Positions 1-8,549 of a stretch of 64,000 nucleotides of DNA are shown here, piece by piece. Source of the stretch: Leptospiraceae bacterium. Its GTDB lineage: Bacteria > Spirochaetota > Leptospiria > Turneriellales > Turneriellaceae. The stretch spans positions 185,478-249,477 of the forward strand of contig JANWWS010000004.1 of assembly GCA_025055765.1 (NCBI GenBank), read 5' to 3'. Under the pieces are notes generated by a model. That model saw only the letters and a program-made list of their open reading frames with translations. It made no database searches and was not told where the DNA came from. The number at the start of each line of letters is the position of its first letter. Position 1 is the stretch's first letter. The position numbers and the translations under genes were made by a program.

Positions 1-3
1 GCA

Positions 4-453
4 TTAGTAATTAGGGGCACGGATAATTTCAACCGAGCAGGGCGCATGGCTTGCTACATATAAAGAGACGGAACCTAAGAAAAGCTTTTCTAATCGCGAT
101 TGGCGATGCGAAGCCAAGCAAATTAAATGGATTTTCTCTTCTTTTGCAAGAGCCACTATCTCCTTCTTGGCTGGCCCTTCGCGCAGAAGTTTCTTAATTT
201 CATGAGGAAATTGGCATTCCTCCAAGTACTTGCTCGCCTCTTCTAAGAGTTGGCCACCCTTTTTGCGCAAATCATCTAATAGCTCTCCATAAAGATCAGG
301 GGGGATAAATATTCCTTCCTGTACCCCTGGATAGGGGATCTCCACGCAGTGGCACAGATAAAAGACACTTCCGTTGGGCCAAGGCCTTGCCGTTATTTCT
401 CGTAGTAAAATGTCTTTTTCCTTACCATGGTCTAGAGCCATTAAAATACGCAT
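4..453 (-). CDS. Universal stress protein (UspA family)
   Basis: A single UspA domain fills the 149 residues, which is a normal length. Usp proteins are cytoplasmic stress proteins; ATP-binding members carry G-2x-G-9x-G(S/T). Here the first two glycines are replaced (A114 and R117 in ASHRQSR) and only the final G127-S128 remains, so nucleotide binding is doubtful. The C-terminal strand (HAPCSVEIIR) is typical. The start is supported by AAGGA eight bases upstream. It is divergent from the next gene across an AT-rich gap of about 190 bases in which I found no convincing promoter. The stop codon lies inside the window, so the gene is complete. Family call is secure; physiological role is unknown. 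Confidence 0.88.
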   Translation of the reverse strand: MRILMALDHGKEKDILLREITARPWPNGSVFYLCHCVEIPYPGVQEGIFIPPDLYGELLDDLRKKGGQLLEEASKYLEECQFPHEIKKLLREGPAKKEIVALAKEEKIHLICLASHRQSRLEKLFLGSVSLYVASHAPCSVEIIRAPNY

Positions 454-646
454 AGACGACTATCCTTGAATGCCGTTATTGATGAAAAAAGCAACATGAC
501 AATCAATTCTAGCAGATTTCTCGAAAATAAATATATACAAAAAAAAAGTATTTATAAAAAGAAAAACTGGCAGAGATGAAATATTTTTTGCACATATTTT
601 TGAGAAAAAAAGTTTACAAAAATAAGAAACTCTTTAGGGAAAGGCA

Positions 647-1324
647 ATGCTGGAAATTCAAATTGCTGAGCTATCCATAACTCGGTTGGGGCATTGCATT
701 ATTCTGGTACATCCGGGCAGGGAACAGGTGGTGCCTATCTTTATCGGCCCGCTAGAGTCTTATGCAATCAATATCATGCTGGAGGGCATTAAGCCAGAAA
801 GGCCGCTAACCCACGATCTTTTTGCCTCAGCCCTCCAAGCGATGAATGTGAAGGTTGAGAAGGTATTTATTGACGATTTTCGAGATGGTACTTTCTATGC
901 AAAACTTTTCCTTTACTCAAAAAAAGATGGCAAAAGTTATGTTTTAGATGCTCGTCCATCAGATTCCATTGCTTTAGCACTGCGTTTCCAGGCTCCTATC
1001 TATATGGCCGAGCATGTTTACGATCAGGCTGGCATTGATGCACTTTCCCTCATGGACAAGCGCAGTGAACAGGAAAGTCCAGAAACGTTAAGCCCTGAGG
1101 AGGAAAGTGAGTTTGTGGTAGAACTAGAAGAAGCATTCTCAGGCTCAGAAGAAAGAGGTGAGGAACCTGACCTGCCCGAAGAAGAAGGACAGTTCCTAAC
1201 GAAAAGACAGGCCCTAGAAAAAATGCTTAAAGCCGCTATCCAACGAGAGGATTACGAGGAGGCAGCAAGACTTCGCGATGAAATCCGCCAGCTCGCAGAA
1301 GAAGAGGGCAAAGAAAACCAATAA
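647..1324 (+). CDS. Bifunctional nuclease domain (BFN) protein with C-terminal UVR motif
   Basis: Residues 1-135 form a BFN/DUF151 domain, with the conserved core DARPSDSIALALR near residues 102-114. An acidic, Glu-rich linker follows (about 136-183). The last 40 residues form a UVR motif of the UvrB/UvrC interaction type (REDYEEAARLRDEI). BFN proteins are reported to have DNase/RNase activity, and UVR motifs mediate protein contacts in repair and Clp systems; a role in DNA repair or nucleic-acid turnover is therefore inferred. The start is weakly supported by GGGAAAGG just upstream. Only two bases separate it from the downstream PAP2 gene, so the two are probably cotranscribed. Confidence 0.88.
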   Translation: MLEIQIAELSITRLGHCIILVHPGREQVVPIFIGPLESYAINIMLEGIKPERPLTHDLFASALQAMNVKVEKVFIDDFRDGTFYAKLFLYSKKDGKSYVLDARPSDSIALALRFQAPIYMAEHVYDQAGIDALSLMDKRSEQESPETLSPEEESEFVVELEEAFSGSEERGEEPDLPEEEGQFLTKRQALEKMLKAAIQREDYEEAARLRDEIRQLAEEEGKENQ

Positions 1325-1326
1325 AG

Positions 1327-2262
1327 GTGCTTCTTCGGCGCTGGCAAAACCTTAGGGCCGTAGACGGCGTAACCTTTGTTTACATCATAGCCAACCTAGC
1401 CCTGCTGCTACTTTACACAGAAAACATCCCAGGAAAAAAGCAAGCGTATCTCTCTTTCGGTAGTTTGCTTGTCCTGCAGTTTTGCATTTTGTTCTTACTG
1501 CCCGAATCTTACCGGATTGGTCAGTTCCTAAGAGATTGGTATCCCATACTCTTTTCCGTTGTCTACTACCCCATGATAGGGGTAATGAACCAAGCGGTTT
1601 TTCAGGGATTTTTCGATAACTATCTTGTAAGGCTAGAGGAAAATCTTTTTGGTATGCAGCCAGCGCTGGAATTTTCCCAAAAATTCCCCCATATCATCAT
1701 TTACGAGCTTATGCATTTGTTTTATTTTTTCTACTACTTTTTTATCTTCGTAGCTGGGTATCTTTTGTCCCGATATAACGAGAATATTTTTCGGAAGCTT
1801 ATCTTCTCGGTAATTCTCATGGGCACAGTGCAGTTTTATTTTTTTACTCTAATACCTACAGCTGGACCAAAATTTTTCTTTGAGGAACTCAAAAAGAACA
1901 TGCACCTACCCCCAAGGGGGCCATTTTCTTTTCTCATGTACCACATTTTAAGTAATGGAGAAATTGCCGGCGCTGCCTTCCCTTCGAGCCATGTCTCAGT
2001 GGCTCTCATGTCGGTGCTCTATGTACACGAGCATCTTGGCGCCAAGAAAAGCCTTTCTCTTTGGGTTATGTTTATTGGTCTCTTTTTATCCACTATTTAT
2101 ACCCGACAACACTACGCCGTTGACTCCATAGCAGGGGTACTTTATTGTCTGCTTGCCTATTGGTTTACCGATAGTCTCTACGATCTCATAGACAAAATCC
2201 AGCGCCGGCTTGAGGAATACAAAGGCGGACTTTACCGACCTGAGACAAATTCCAAGCGATAA
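1327..2262 (+). CDS. PAP2-family integral membrane phosphatase/transferase (PAP2_3, inositol-phosphoceramide-synthase-like)
   Basis: This 311-residue protein has at least six hydrophobic segments. It carries the PAP2 catalytic motifs FPSSHVS (P219-H222) and TRQHYAVD (R260, H262, D266), the arrangement seen in PAP2_3/AUR1-like enzymes. Such proteins dephosphorylate lipid phosphates or transfer head groups in the membrane. The substrate cannot be told from sequence; phosphatidic acid, isoprenoid phosphate or a sphingoid lipid are possible. The start is GTG, two bases after the preceding stop, indicating translational coupling. Its last 31 bases overlap the 3' end of the convergent gene on the other strand. 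The sphingolipid link is only suggestive. Confidence 0.82.
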   Translation: MLLRRWQNLRAVDGVTFVYIIANLALLLLYTENIPGKKQAYLSFGSLLVLQFCILFLLPESYRIGQFLRDWYPILFSVVYYPMIGVMNQAVFQGFFDNYLVRLEENLFGMQPALEFSQKFPHIIIYELMHLFYFFYYFFIFVAGYLLSRYNENIFRKLIFSVILMGTVQFYFFTLIPTAGPKFFFEELKKNMHLPPRGPFSFLMYHILSNGEIAGAAFPSSHVSVALMSVLYVHEHLGAKKSLSLWVMFIGLFLSTIYTRQHYAVDSIAGVLYCLLAYWFTDSLYDLIDKIQRRLEEYKGGLYRPETNSKR

Positions 2263-2933
2263 GACTCAAGAACAGCCAAAGCTTCTTGCGAACGTCCCAT
2301 ATAAATAAGAGCACTTGTATAAAGTAATATCGACATGAGCCCTACCTCTGTTAACTTTTGGCATTTTTGCAATTTTTGCTGGATTTCCTCCACATAGTTA
2401 ATAATTGCCTCTTCACTACCGAGCTCTCGCACGAGGGTTGTCTTTAAGTCCGGTAAAGGGGTAAGCCCTTTTTGTGCCCGTAATAGCTCTAAAAGTTGCA
2501 TAGCTTCCTGGTAAAAAGACTCTTCGAGAGCGATGCGCGCCAGGGACCACAAGATGGCCGCATCCCAAGAGGCTATATCGGGAAACTTTGCTTTCTTGAA
2601 AAAATACCAGGCAAGACGCTTTTGGGCCAAGGCAAGGGCTGCTTGCACTGCCATTTTTAAAACAGCAGGGAGATAGCCGACAACCTCCATTTTACGAGCA
2701 TATTCTAGAACCAGATGGTATTTTTTATTTCGGTAGAGAAATGAGATGAGTCCTTGCCAATAATTGATGTCTGTCCAGAAATACTTTAATCCTTCTCGCC
2801 AAGCTTCCTCTGCTTGCGCAAAACCCAAATCCTCTAAAAGCTGGCAGCGCCGCATATGCTCAGAGGCATTTGCAGAATTTAATTCGCCTAACCCAAGGTA
2901 ATCATAGCAAAGAGAGGCTACCGATTTTTCCAT
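2232..2933 (-). CDS. Conserved-looking all-alpha, TPR-like protein
   Basis: The 233-residue protein is almost entirely helical and has repeated aromatic/alanine spacing (EEAWREGLKYFW, LVLEYARKM, ALAQKRLAWYFFKKA, EAMQLLELLRA) resembling tetratricopeptide repeats between about residues 35 and 165. There is no signal peptide or membrane segment, so it is probably cytoplasmic and a protein-interaction module. It overlaps the 3' end of the PAP2 gene by 31 bases in convergent orientation. No Shine-Dalgarno precedes the ATG. I do not recognise a named family, and the TPR call is by pattern only. Confidence 0.65.
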   Translation of the reverse strand: MEKSVASLCYDYLGLGELNSANASEHMRRCQLLEDLGFAQAEEAWREGLKYFWTDINYWQGLISFLYRNKKYHLVLEYARKMEVVGYLPAVLKMAVQAALALAQKRLAWYFFKKAKFPDIASWDAAILWSLARIALEESFYQEAMQLLELLRAQKGLTPLPDLKTTLVRELGSEEAIINYVEEIQQKLQKCQKLTEVGLMSILLYTSALIYMGRSQEALAVLESYRLEFVSGR

Positions 2934-3039
2934 AACTATGCCATCGGATGGAATAGGAATTTTCTAAAGTAAATCTACTCGCCAAAAATAACTAAAACTA
3001 TAGATGGTTCTGCCGATATAAGAAGTAAGGAGGAAGACC

Positions 3040-3210
3040 ATGGAGGGAATTGGACCAACGAGCGGAAATCACCGCCCGGCTGTTATGTCTTCTGAGGAAT
3101 TAAAGGCCCTTCTCTACCTAACCTTACGGGGTCATTTAAAGATTCCAGAAGAAACAGAGACAAGCCAAGACGCAGCCCAAAAAGACCAACAAGTTGATCT
3201 CAAAGCATAA
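3040..3210 (+). CDS. Small 56-aa protein upstream of yicC
   Basis: An ATG at 3040 is preceded by a near-perfect Shine-Dalgarno (AAGGAGG, spacing about 6) and opens a 57-codon frame ending in TAA at 3208. It was found by reading the gap ahead of yicC. The product has no signal peptide or membrane helix; a central amphipathic stretch (SSEELKALLYLTLRGHL, about residues 17-33) is followed by a polar, Glu/Gln-rich tail. The yicC start lies 8 bases after its stop and has no good ribosome site of its own, so translation of yicC is probably coupled to this gene. I do not recognise the family. The strong ribosome site is the main evidence. Confidence 0.6.
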   Translation: MEGIGPTSGNHRPAVMSSEELKALLYLTLRGHLKIPEETETSQDAAQKDQQVDLKA

Positions 3211-3218
3211 GCTTGCCC

Positions 3219-4109
3219 ATGGAAAGCATGACGGGCTATGGGCAAAGCAGTTTCTTCTATGAGCAATTGCGCTTTGACATAGAGCTGCGAAGCACAAACA
3301 GCCGCTATTTAGAAACAATTTACGATTTTCCTGCCGAACTAAGTTGGTTTGAACCACTTGCCCATGATTTACTTAAAAAAAAAGTTCAGAGGGGCCGCAT
3401 ACAGGCTCGCATTGTGCTAGATAAGGCTTTCCCCAAAACCGTAGTTTTGAACCAAGATTTAATTAACCAATACCAAATACTTTATCAAGAGCTTTCAGGA
3501 ACAACAAGTGGAACCATCCCTTTTAACATGCTTGCACAGCTCCCCGGTATTTTTGAGCTCAAGGCCAAAGATTGGCGCACTATTAAACCAAAATTAGAGT
3601 TTTACTACTTAAGAGCCTTGATTAAGATGCAGCGTAGCCGGCGTAGTGAAGGGAAAAAAATCGTGCACTGGTTAAAGACTCATTTACGCTACTTGAACCG
3701 TTTAAACCGAAAAATTGACTTAGATTACCGCAATCTCCGCAAGAAAAATTATAAGAAATTACGCCACAAGCTTATGGACCTGATTTGGGATGAAGGAGAG
3801 CCTTTACAAAAAAACATGCTTTTATTGGCACGAAAAGTGTGGGCTCAATATCGTGATGAAATTGTTAATCTCATACAAAGCGATATTGAAGAAGAAATCC
3901 AGCGCATTGAGATACACATAAAGTCCATTTTGGAATTACTGGCTAGCGAAAAAGCAGAGGGGAAACAACTAGATTTTTACCTACAGGAAATCCAACGAGA
4001 AGTAAATACACTTGCCGCTAAAGCTTCCGATACAAATATTAACCGTACCGCAGTACTTATGAAAATTGAGACCGAAAAAATGAGAGAGCAAGTGCGCAAC
4101 TTAGAGTAA
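3219..4109 (+). CDS. yicC: YicC/YloC family endoribonuclease
   Basis: The N-terminus MESMTGYGQS matches the family hallmark SMTGxG. The C-terminal DUF1732 part ends with REVNTLAAKASDTNINR and a terminal EKMREQVRNLE, both diagnostic. Length (296 residues) is normal. E. coli YicC acts in RNA decay, and related proteins are reported endoribonucleases; a cytoplasmic RNA role is inferred. The frame could start at a TTG at 3213, but ATG 3219 matches family alignments. remA follows after 3 bases. In many bacteria the run is yicC-remA-gmk-rpoZ; here gmk and rpoZ are absent and a convergent phosphohexomutase follows. Confidence 0.92.
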   Translation: MESMTGYGQSSFFYEQLRFDIELRSTNSRYLETIYDFPAELSWFEPLAHDLLKKKVQRGRIQARIVLDKAFPKTVVLNQDLINQYQILYQELSGTTSGTIPFNMLAQLPGIFELKAKDWRTIKPKLEFYYLRALIKMQRSRRSEGKKIVHWLKTHLRYLNRLNRKIDLDYRNLRKKNYKKLRHKLMDLIWDEGEPLQKNMLLLARKVWAQYRDEIVNLIQSDIEEEIQRIEIHIKSILELLASEKAEGKQLDFYLQEIQREVNTLAAKASDTNINRTAVLMKIETEKMREQVRNLE

Positions 4110-4112
4110 GTT

Positions 4113-4376
4113 ATGAAGTTCTTACACATAGGTTTTTCTAACTCGATTGCCTACGATAAAGTAGTAGCCATAATTTCTCCTGAAACCGCTTCTGCGAAAA
4201 GGTTACGAGAACTCTCTCGCCAGGAAAATCACTTAATTGACTGTACCATGGGGCGAAAAGTCCGCTCTATGATATTAACAAGTAGTCCTTATATCTTTCT
4301 CTCTGCTATGCGACCAGAGGCCCTCCTACAGCGCCTGGAAAGAGAAGAAATTAGCGATGAATCAGGTGAAAGTTAG
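4113..4376 (+). CDS. remA: RemA family DNA-binding regulator (DUF370)
   Basis: The 87-residue protein matches RemA/DUF370: GFSNSIAYDKVVAIISPE at the N-terminus, then an Arg-rich middle and the conserved LIDCTMGRKVRSMILT and ILSAMRPEALLQRL equivalents. In Bacillus subtilis RemA activates biofilm-matrix and osmoprotection genes, forming rings that bind DNA. A regulatory role in envelope or surface functions is plausible here but inferred. The ATG lies 3 bases after the yicC stop, so the two are one transcription unit. Its 3' end faces the phosphohexomutase gene with only 5 bases between. Confidence 0.9.
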   Translation: MKFLHIGFSNSIAYDKVVAIISPETASAKRLRELSRQENHLIDCTMGRKVRSMILTSSPYIFLSAMRPEALLQRLEREEISDESGES

Positions 4377-4381
4377 GCAAA

Positions 4382-6085
4382 CTAAGCCAAAAGTTTTTCT
4401 ACGGCAAGCTGCAGAAGCATCTCTGCTTCCTTCTCTAGGTCCTCTTTAGCTTGAGCTAAGTTTTCACGGTTAAGGACCTCACCGTAACGTAAAGATAAAT
4501 ACACCTTTACTTTAGGCTCCGTACCCGATGGTCGAATAGTTAATCGTCCTTCCGGCTCGAGGTAGTACTGAACTACCAAACCTTTAGGAAGTTTTTCTTG
4601 CAGACGACGCAACTCCTCTGTGTTAGGAAGCCGAGCCCCTTCTTGGAGATCGAGCACATCCACAATTTTTCTTTTACCAATGGTTTGGTTACTCCAGAGA
4701 GAATGCGGTTCTTTTAACTTTTGGAGCAAAATAGGCATAAAATTTTTGTGTTCGCCGGTTAAGTGAATGTTATACAGCTTTTCCACATAAAGGCCATGCT
4801 TGAGGTAAAGCTCATCTAGAATAGCAATGAGAGAATTCTCCTCTGCTAACTCAGCTAGGGCCAAGGCAGAGGAAAGAGCATCTTTATCCCTGACCCAGCT
4901 CACCGGCAGGTAACCATAGCTTTCCTCTCCCCCAAAGATATAGTTGTCGGGATCTTTACCTAGAATTTCCGCAATGTATTTGAAACCCGTCAAAGTTTCA
5001 TAGGTGGATACCCCATAGGCACGGGCAATCTCGTATTGCAATTGGGTCGTGACAATTGTCTTGCAGATATATGGGTTTTTTAAATTTTTGGCTTTGGTCC
5101 GAGCAAGGACCTCTACCAAGAGGCTACCAATTTGATTACCATTTAAAAAAACATAGCCATCTTGGGTTTTCACAGCACAACCCAAACGATCCGCATCAGG
5201 GTCCGTTGCCAGTAGCAAATCTGCCCCCATCTGGGCACCTTTTTCCAAAAGCATATGAAAGGCTTCTCTTTCCTCTGGATTGGCACTTTTAAGGCCAGGA
5301 AAATTGCCGTTGGGTTCCGCTTGTTCCTTTAAAATTTGAAAGTTCTTGAAACCAAGCTCGCGAAAGAGCCGCTCAAAAATCCATCCCCCTGTGCCATAAA
5401 GCGGAGAATACAGTATGGAGATTTTCTTTTCCTTATTTGTTACAAAAGGCTCACGCTTAATGTGCTCGATATAGGCTGCCACAATCTCCTCTTCCACCGT
5501 GTGTTCCATGGGAACCTCTTTTTCTGCCCATTCATGGAGGCTCGTGGGAAGTGAACCATAGGGAATGGAACGGAACTTATTTTCTATTTCTTTGTCTAGG
5601 GGGGGTACGATTTGGGCTCCATCAGACCAGTAAACCTTGAAGCCATTGTATTCGGGCGGGTTATGCGAGGCCGTTAAGACTACGCCCGCCTGGGCTTGCA
5701 ATTCTCTAACCGCAAAGGAAACAAAGGGTGTAGGGGTTGGTCGTCGGAATACCCTAACCTCGTGTCCTTGCTGGGTTAAGACATGGTAAGTTAGCCGACT
5801 AAATTCAGGAGAGGAAAGTCGACTGTCGTAGCCCACCACTACAAGGGCCCTTCCAAAATGTTTCTTTAAGACCTGGGCGAGGGCGAGATTTAGCCGTACG
5901 ATGATGTAGCGATTGAGATGGTTTGTACCCAGACCAACGGTGGCCCTCATACCCCCAGTGCCAAACTCTGGCTCTTTATCAAAACTCCCTTCTTCTAAAT
6001 AATGATTCTTTTTTTCTATAAGCTGCGCACGCTCGTTATCTTTAAGTGGTGCCCTGAGAAACTCTTCATAAAGTTTTTCCTGCAT
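4382..6085 (-). CDS. Phospho-sugar mutase (phosphoglucomutase/phosphomannomutase superfamily)
   Basis: All four signature regions of the alpha-D-phosphohexomutase fold are present: the active serine loop TASHNPPEYNG (Ser140), the magnesium loop DPDADR (D295, D297, D299), the sugar-binding loop GGEESYG (about 385-391) and the phosphate-binding RPSGTEPK near the C-terminus. The 567-residue length and GTGGMRATVG N-terminus fit the long PgcA/PGM2-type enzymes, which interconvert hexose-1- and hexose-6-phosphates or pentose phosphates in the cytoplasm. Exact substrate is not resolved. No Shine-Dalgarno is present; a -10 box GATAAT lies five bases before the ATG. Upstream, divided by 77 bases, is the operon coding for ExbB/ExbD. 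Confidence 0.93.
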   Translation of the reverse strand: MQEKLYEEFLRAPLKDNERAQLIEKKNHYLEEGSFDKEPEFGTGGMRATVGLGTNHLNRYIIVRLNLALAQVLKKHFGRALVVVGYDSRLSSPEFSRLTYHVLTQQGHEVRVFRRPTPTPFVSFAVRELQAQAGVVLTASHNPPEYNGFKVYWSDGAQIVPPLDKEIENKFRSIPYGSLPTSLHEWAEKEVPMEHTVEEEIVAAYIEHIKREPFVTNKEKKISILYSPLYGTGGWIFERLFRELGFKNFQILKEQAEPNGNFPGLKSANPEEREAFHMLLEKGAQMGADLLLATDPDADRLGCAVKTQDGYVFLNGNQIGSLLVEVLARTKAKNLKNPYICKTIVTTQLQYEIARAYGVSTYETLTGFKYIAEILGKDPDNYIFGGEESYGYLPVSWVRDKDALSSALALAELAEENSLIAILDELYLKHGLYVEKLYNIHLTGEHKNFMPILLQKLKEPHSLWSNQTIGKRKIVDVLDLQEGARLPNTEELRRLQEKLPKGLVVQYYLEPEGRLTIRPSGTEPKVKVYLSLRYGEVLNRENLAQAKEDLEKEAEMLLQLAVEKLLA

Positions 6086-6090
6086 GGCCT

Positions 6091-6118
6091 ATTATCCAGG
6101 GTAAATGCAGATAGGCAA
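6091..6118 (-). promoter_or_regulatory. Candidate promoter of the phospho-sugar mutase, leaderless type
   Basis: On the minus strand TTGCCT (6118-6113) and GATAAT (6096-6091) are spaced by 16 bases. The ATG begins only five bases after the -10 box, so the transcript would start at or next to the start codon. This fits the lack of a Shine-Dalgarno. By-eye match only. Confidence 0.4.
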
Positions 6119-6162
6119 GTATTTTCACCAAGTAAAGAATTCGAGGCACATTATAGAAGTTT

Positions 6163-8151
6163 TTAGTCTGGGAAAACAATATGTTCTTGTCTTTTTTGCT
6201 CTTTTTGTACAATAAAAGAAAAGGCCGGATTTGCCTCAAGGGCATTTTCAATTTTCTCAAGTAAGATATCTTTTTCTCTTTGCTCCCTCTCCCCCTGGAT
6301 GGGGTAATTTTTTACTCGGTAATAAAAATCTTGCCAAGAACTTGGGTTCCCCTCTTTCTCTAAAATGCGAAATAACCAATGATAATAGGTAAGTGCACGC
6401 ATCCTGTCTTGAGCAAGAAGTTGCTCAGCCAATTCTTTTGCCTCTTTAAGCTTTCCTTGTAAAAAATAAAGCTCAAGTAATAAGAGTTTTTCTTCATAGT
6501 TGGGCTTAGTTAAGTTTTTTTCTAAATAACGAATCAAATAGCCAGTTTGACATGCGATATCGCCTCGAAAACCACAAAGGTCTGCGAGTTTGCGGTAGGC
6601 ACTGCTTTCGGAGGGATAAAGCTCTAAAATTAATTCGTAATAAAAAGTAGCACGCTCATATTCTCCCTCGGCAAATGCTTTTTGTGCCAATTCACTAAGA
6701 AGCCCGTGAAATTGGGTTTTCCGATCCAGAGGTACATCGGGTGGACTTTGCCCATCGCCAACGAACACAACCTCTTTCTCCCTCATGTACTTGGCAAAAT
6801 CTTCTAAAACAGATCTGGCATGCGGCTCGTTATATGGCTTCATGTTCGCAAGAAAAAGTACCCAGCTTTCTTCTTTGTGAGTCAGCCACAACGCACTCAA
6901 GTAAAGAGTTATAAACATGGGAGGTATTTGTTGAAAAACAAGGTCTTTGTCTAAGCTAGTTCTGGGAGGGAAGTCAAAGTTTATGAATTGCTTTTTTGCT
7001 TGGGAAGCCACCATGAGCCACCGGGGATCTAGAAATGAGGTTTTTGTTTGAGGTTTGAGAGCCCACAAATTGCGCAGAGTCTGTTTTTGCCAAAAAGAGA
7101 CAAAAACAAAAATCCAACATACTAAGGCCGATAAGAGCAGAGAGGCCAAAAGCTGGCGATAGCGACGGTATAAGTAAAAAAGCATGAAAATTAGGGCTAA
7201 TATGATAAGTGAAACCGTTGCTACATAAACCCATCCTTCTTGGAAAAAGTGAAAAGAAATCAATAAGACAATGATAAATCCCATTAGCCAATGTTCCCGA
7301 CGTAAGTAGCCCTCAGGGGGTCTGCGAAAGTAAATGGCTTCCCACAAAGACAGTGCCAGGTAACCTTTGGCCGCAACGAGAGAAAAAGGAAACGAAAAGA
7401 GCAAAAGCGCTAGTAAAAGAAAAATAGGCCCCAAGAGAAAGAGACCAAAGCGAATATGCATTTTTCTTTGATGGTAGCGAAAAATAAGCTCCTGAGTTAT
7501 GGCTCCTACAACAAGTAAAAAAGAAACGAGATAAAAAAAAGAGCGTTGGCGATCAAAAATCCCATAAACCGCTAACCCTAAAAAAAGGAATCGCACAAAA
7601 TCTAAAACAAGACGTAATGGCTGAAGGCGAATCTTATGGAATATCTTGCCAAACCAAGGATTTTCCAAAAGGCTTTTCGGAATCATAAAGACCAAACCAC
7701 TTAAGATGACTAGCAAAATGATTTCATGCGGTATGTCGTTTACAGCAAGACCCACACCCATCCCTGCTAATAAGAAAGAGCGGTTATGAATTTTACGAGG
7801 TAATAAAGAAACCAAGAAATACCCCTGTACGAGAATCAAAAGCCCATAAAAGACAGGAAAAAAATACAAGAGCCTCTTTTCTCCTAAGCTAAATAGACCC
7901 ACTAGAAGTACCAAGCTGTGGATGAGGACAGTTTTGCGAGGCAAGACAAAACCTGTTTGGGCAAGATGACGTGGGAAAAAGCGAAAAAAGGCCAGCCAAA
8001 AAAAGAAGGCTAAGATAAAAGCAAAGACACCAAGAGAAATATAGGATGACCAAAAGGGATAAAATTGATTTAAGATATAGCGGAAAAGACGCAAGAGGGT
8101 AAAGCCATAGGCAGAGGCCACCACCGCTGATAGGAGGGTACCTCTTGACAT
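6163..8151 (-). CDS. Polytopic membrane protein with C-terminal TPR region, coupled to exbD
   Basis: The first 360 residues or so contain roughly ten to twelve hydrophobic helices. A soluble part follows, with TPR-like repeats from about residue 480 to 600 (FAEGEYERATFYYELILELYP is repeat-like; later KLKEAKELAEQLLA). Its ATG overlaps the exbD stop as TAATG, so translation is coupled and the product probably works with the ExbB/ExbD motor. It could act as an energised assembly or secretion factor, but this is inferred. I do not recognise a named family. No TonB lies in this operon; the one seen is at 54.97 kb. Confidence 0.75.
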   Translation of the reverse strand: MSRGTLLSAVVASAYGFTLLRLFRYILNQFYPFWSSYISLGVFAFILAFFFWLAFFRFFPRHLAQTGFVLPRKTVLIHSLVLLVGLFSLGEKRLLYFFPVFYGLLILVQGYFLVSLLPRKIHNRSFLLAGMGVGLAVNDIPHEIILLVILSGLVFMIPKSLLENPWFGKIFHKIRLQPLRLVLDFVRFLFLGLAVYGIFDRQRSFFYLVSFLLVVGAITQELIFRYHQRKMHIRFGLFLLGPIFLLLALLLFSFPFSLVAAKGYLALSLWEAIYFRRPPEGYLRREHWLMGFIIVLLISFHFFQEGWVYVATVSLIILALIFMLFYLYRRYRQLLASLLLSALVCWIFVFVSFWQKQTLRNLWALKPQTKTSFLDPRWLMVASQAKKQFINFDFPPRTSLDKDLVFQQIPPMFITLYLSALWLTHKEESWVLFLANMKPYNEPHARSVLEDFAKYMREKEVVFVGDGQSPPDVPLDRKTQFHGLLSELAQKAFAEGEYERATFYYELILELYPSESSAYRKLADLCGFRGDIACQTGYLIRYLEKNLTKPNYEEKLLLLELYFLQGKLKEAKELAEQLLAQDRMRALTYYHWLFRILEKEGNPSSWQDFYYRVKNYPIQGEREQREKDILLEKIENALEANPAFSFIVQKEQKRQEHIVFPD

Positions 8152-8546
8152 TAGCGCACCGTGGCTAAATTGAAATGGGTAATACCAGCCTGGTTTACAT
8201 AATCCATGATGGTAATGATACTTTGGTAGGAGACCTCTCGATCACCCTTAATGACGATGTGGTCTTTGTCTTTGTCTTTAACAATACGAGTTAATTCCGC
8301 CGGTAGATCGGTGAGGCTAACGGGTTTCTCATTCAAAAAGATACGATCATTCTTTTGCACATAAATTACAATGTTCTGCTGGGTTTCAACCTGGGCAGTA
8401 CTTGATTTTGGTAGCTGGATTTTAATTGCTGGATTTCTCTCTAGGGTTGTGTTAATGAGAAAATAGGTAATCAGTAAGAAGAGTACATCAACAAAAGGAG
8501 CCAGTTCTATTCCGGCGCGAAGTTGTAGGCGAGGTCGAACCTTCAT
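8151..8546 (-). CDS. ExbD/TolR-type biopolymer transport protein
   Basis: A short cytoplasmic N-terminus, one membrane helix and a periplasmic domain make up 131 residues, typical of ExbD. The membrane helix contains the conserved proton-carrying aspartate in APFVDVLFLLITYFL (D20). ExbD with ExbB uses the proton-motive force to drive periplasmic work through TonB- or Tol-like partners. It lies 3 bases after exbB and shares TAATG with the downstream membrane protein, forming a three-gene operon. ExbD and TolR cannot be told apart from sequence here, but there is no tolB or pal nearby. Confidence 0.9.
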   Translation of the reverse strand: MKVRPRLQLRAGIELAPFVDVLFLLITYFLINTTLERNPAIKIQLPKSSTAQVETQQNIVIYVQKNDRIFLNEKPVSLTDLPAELTRIVKDKDKDHIVIKGDREVSYQSIITIMDYVNQAGITHFNLATVR

Positions 8547-8549
8547 TGT

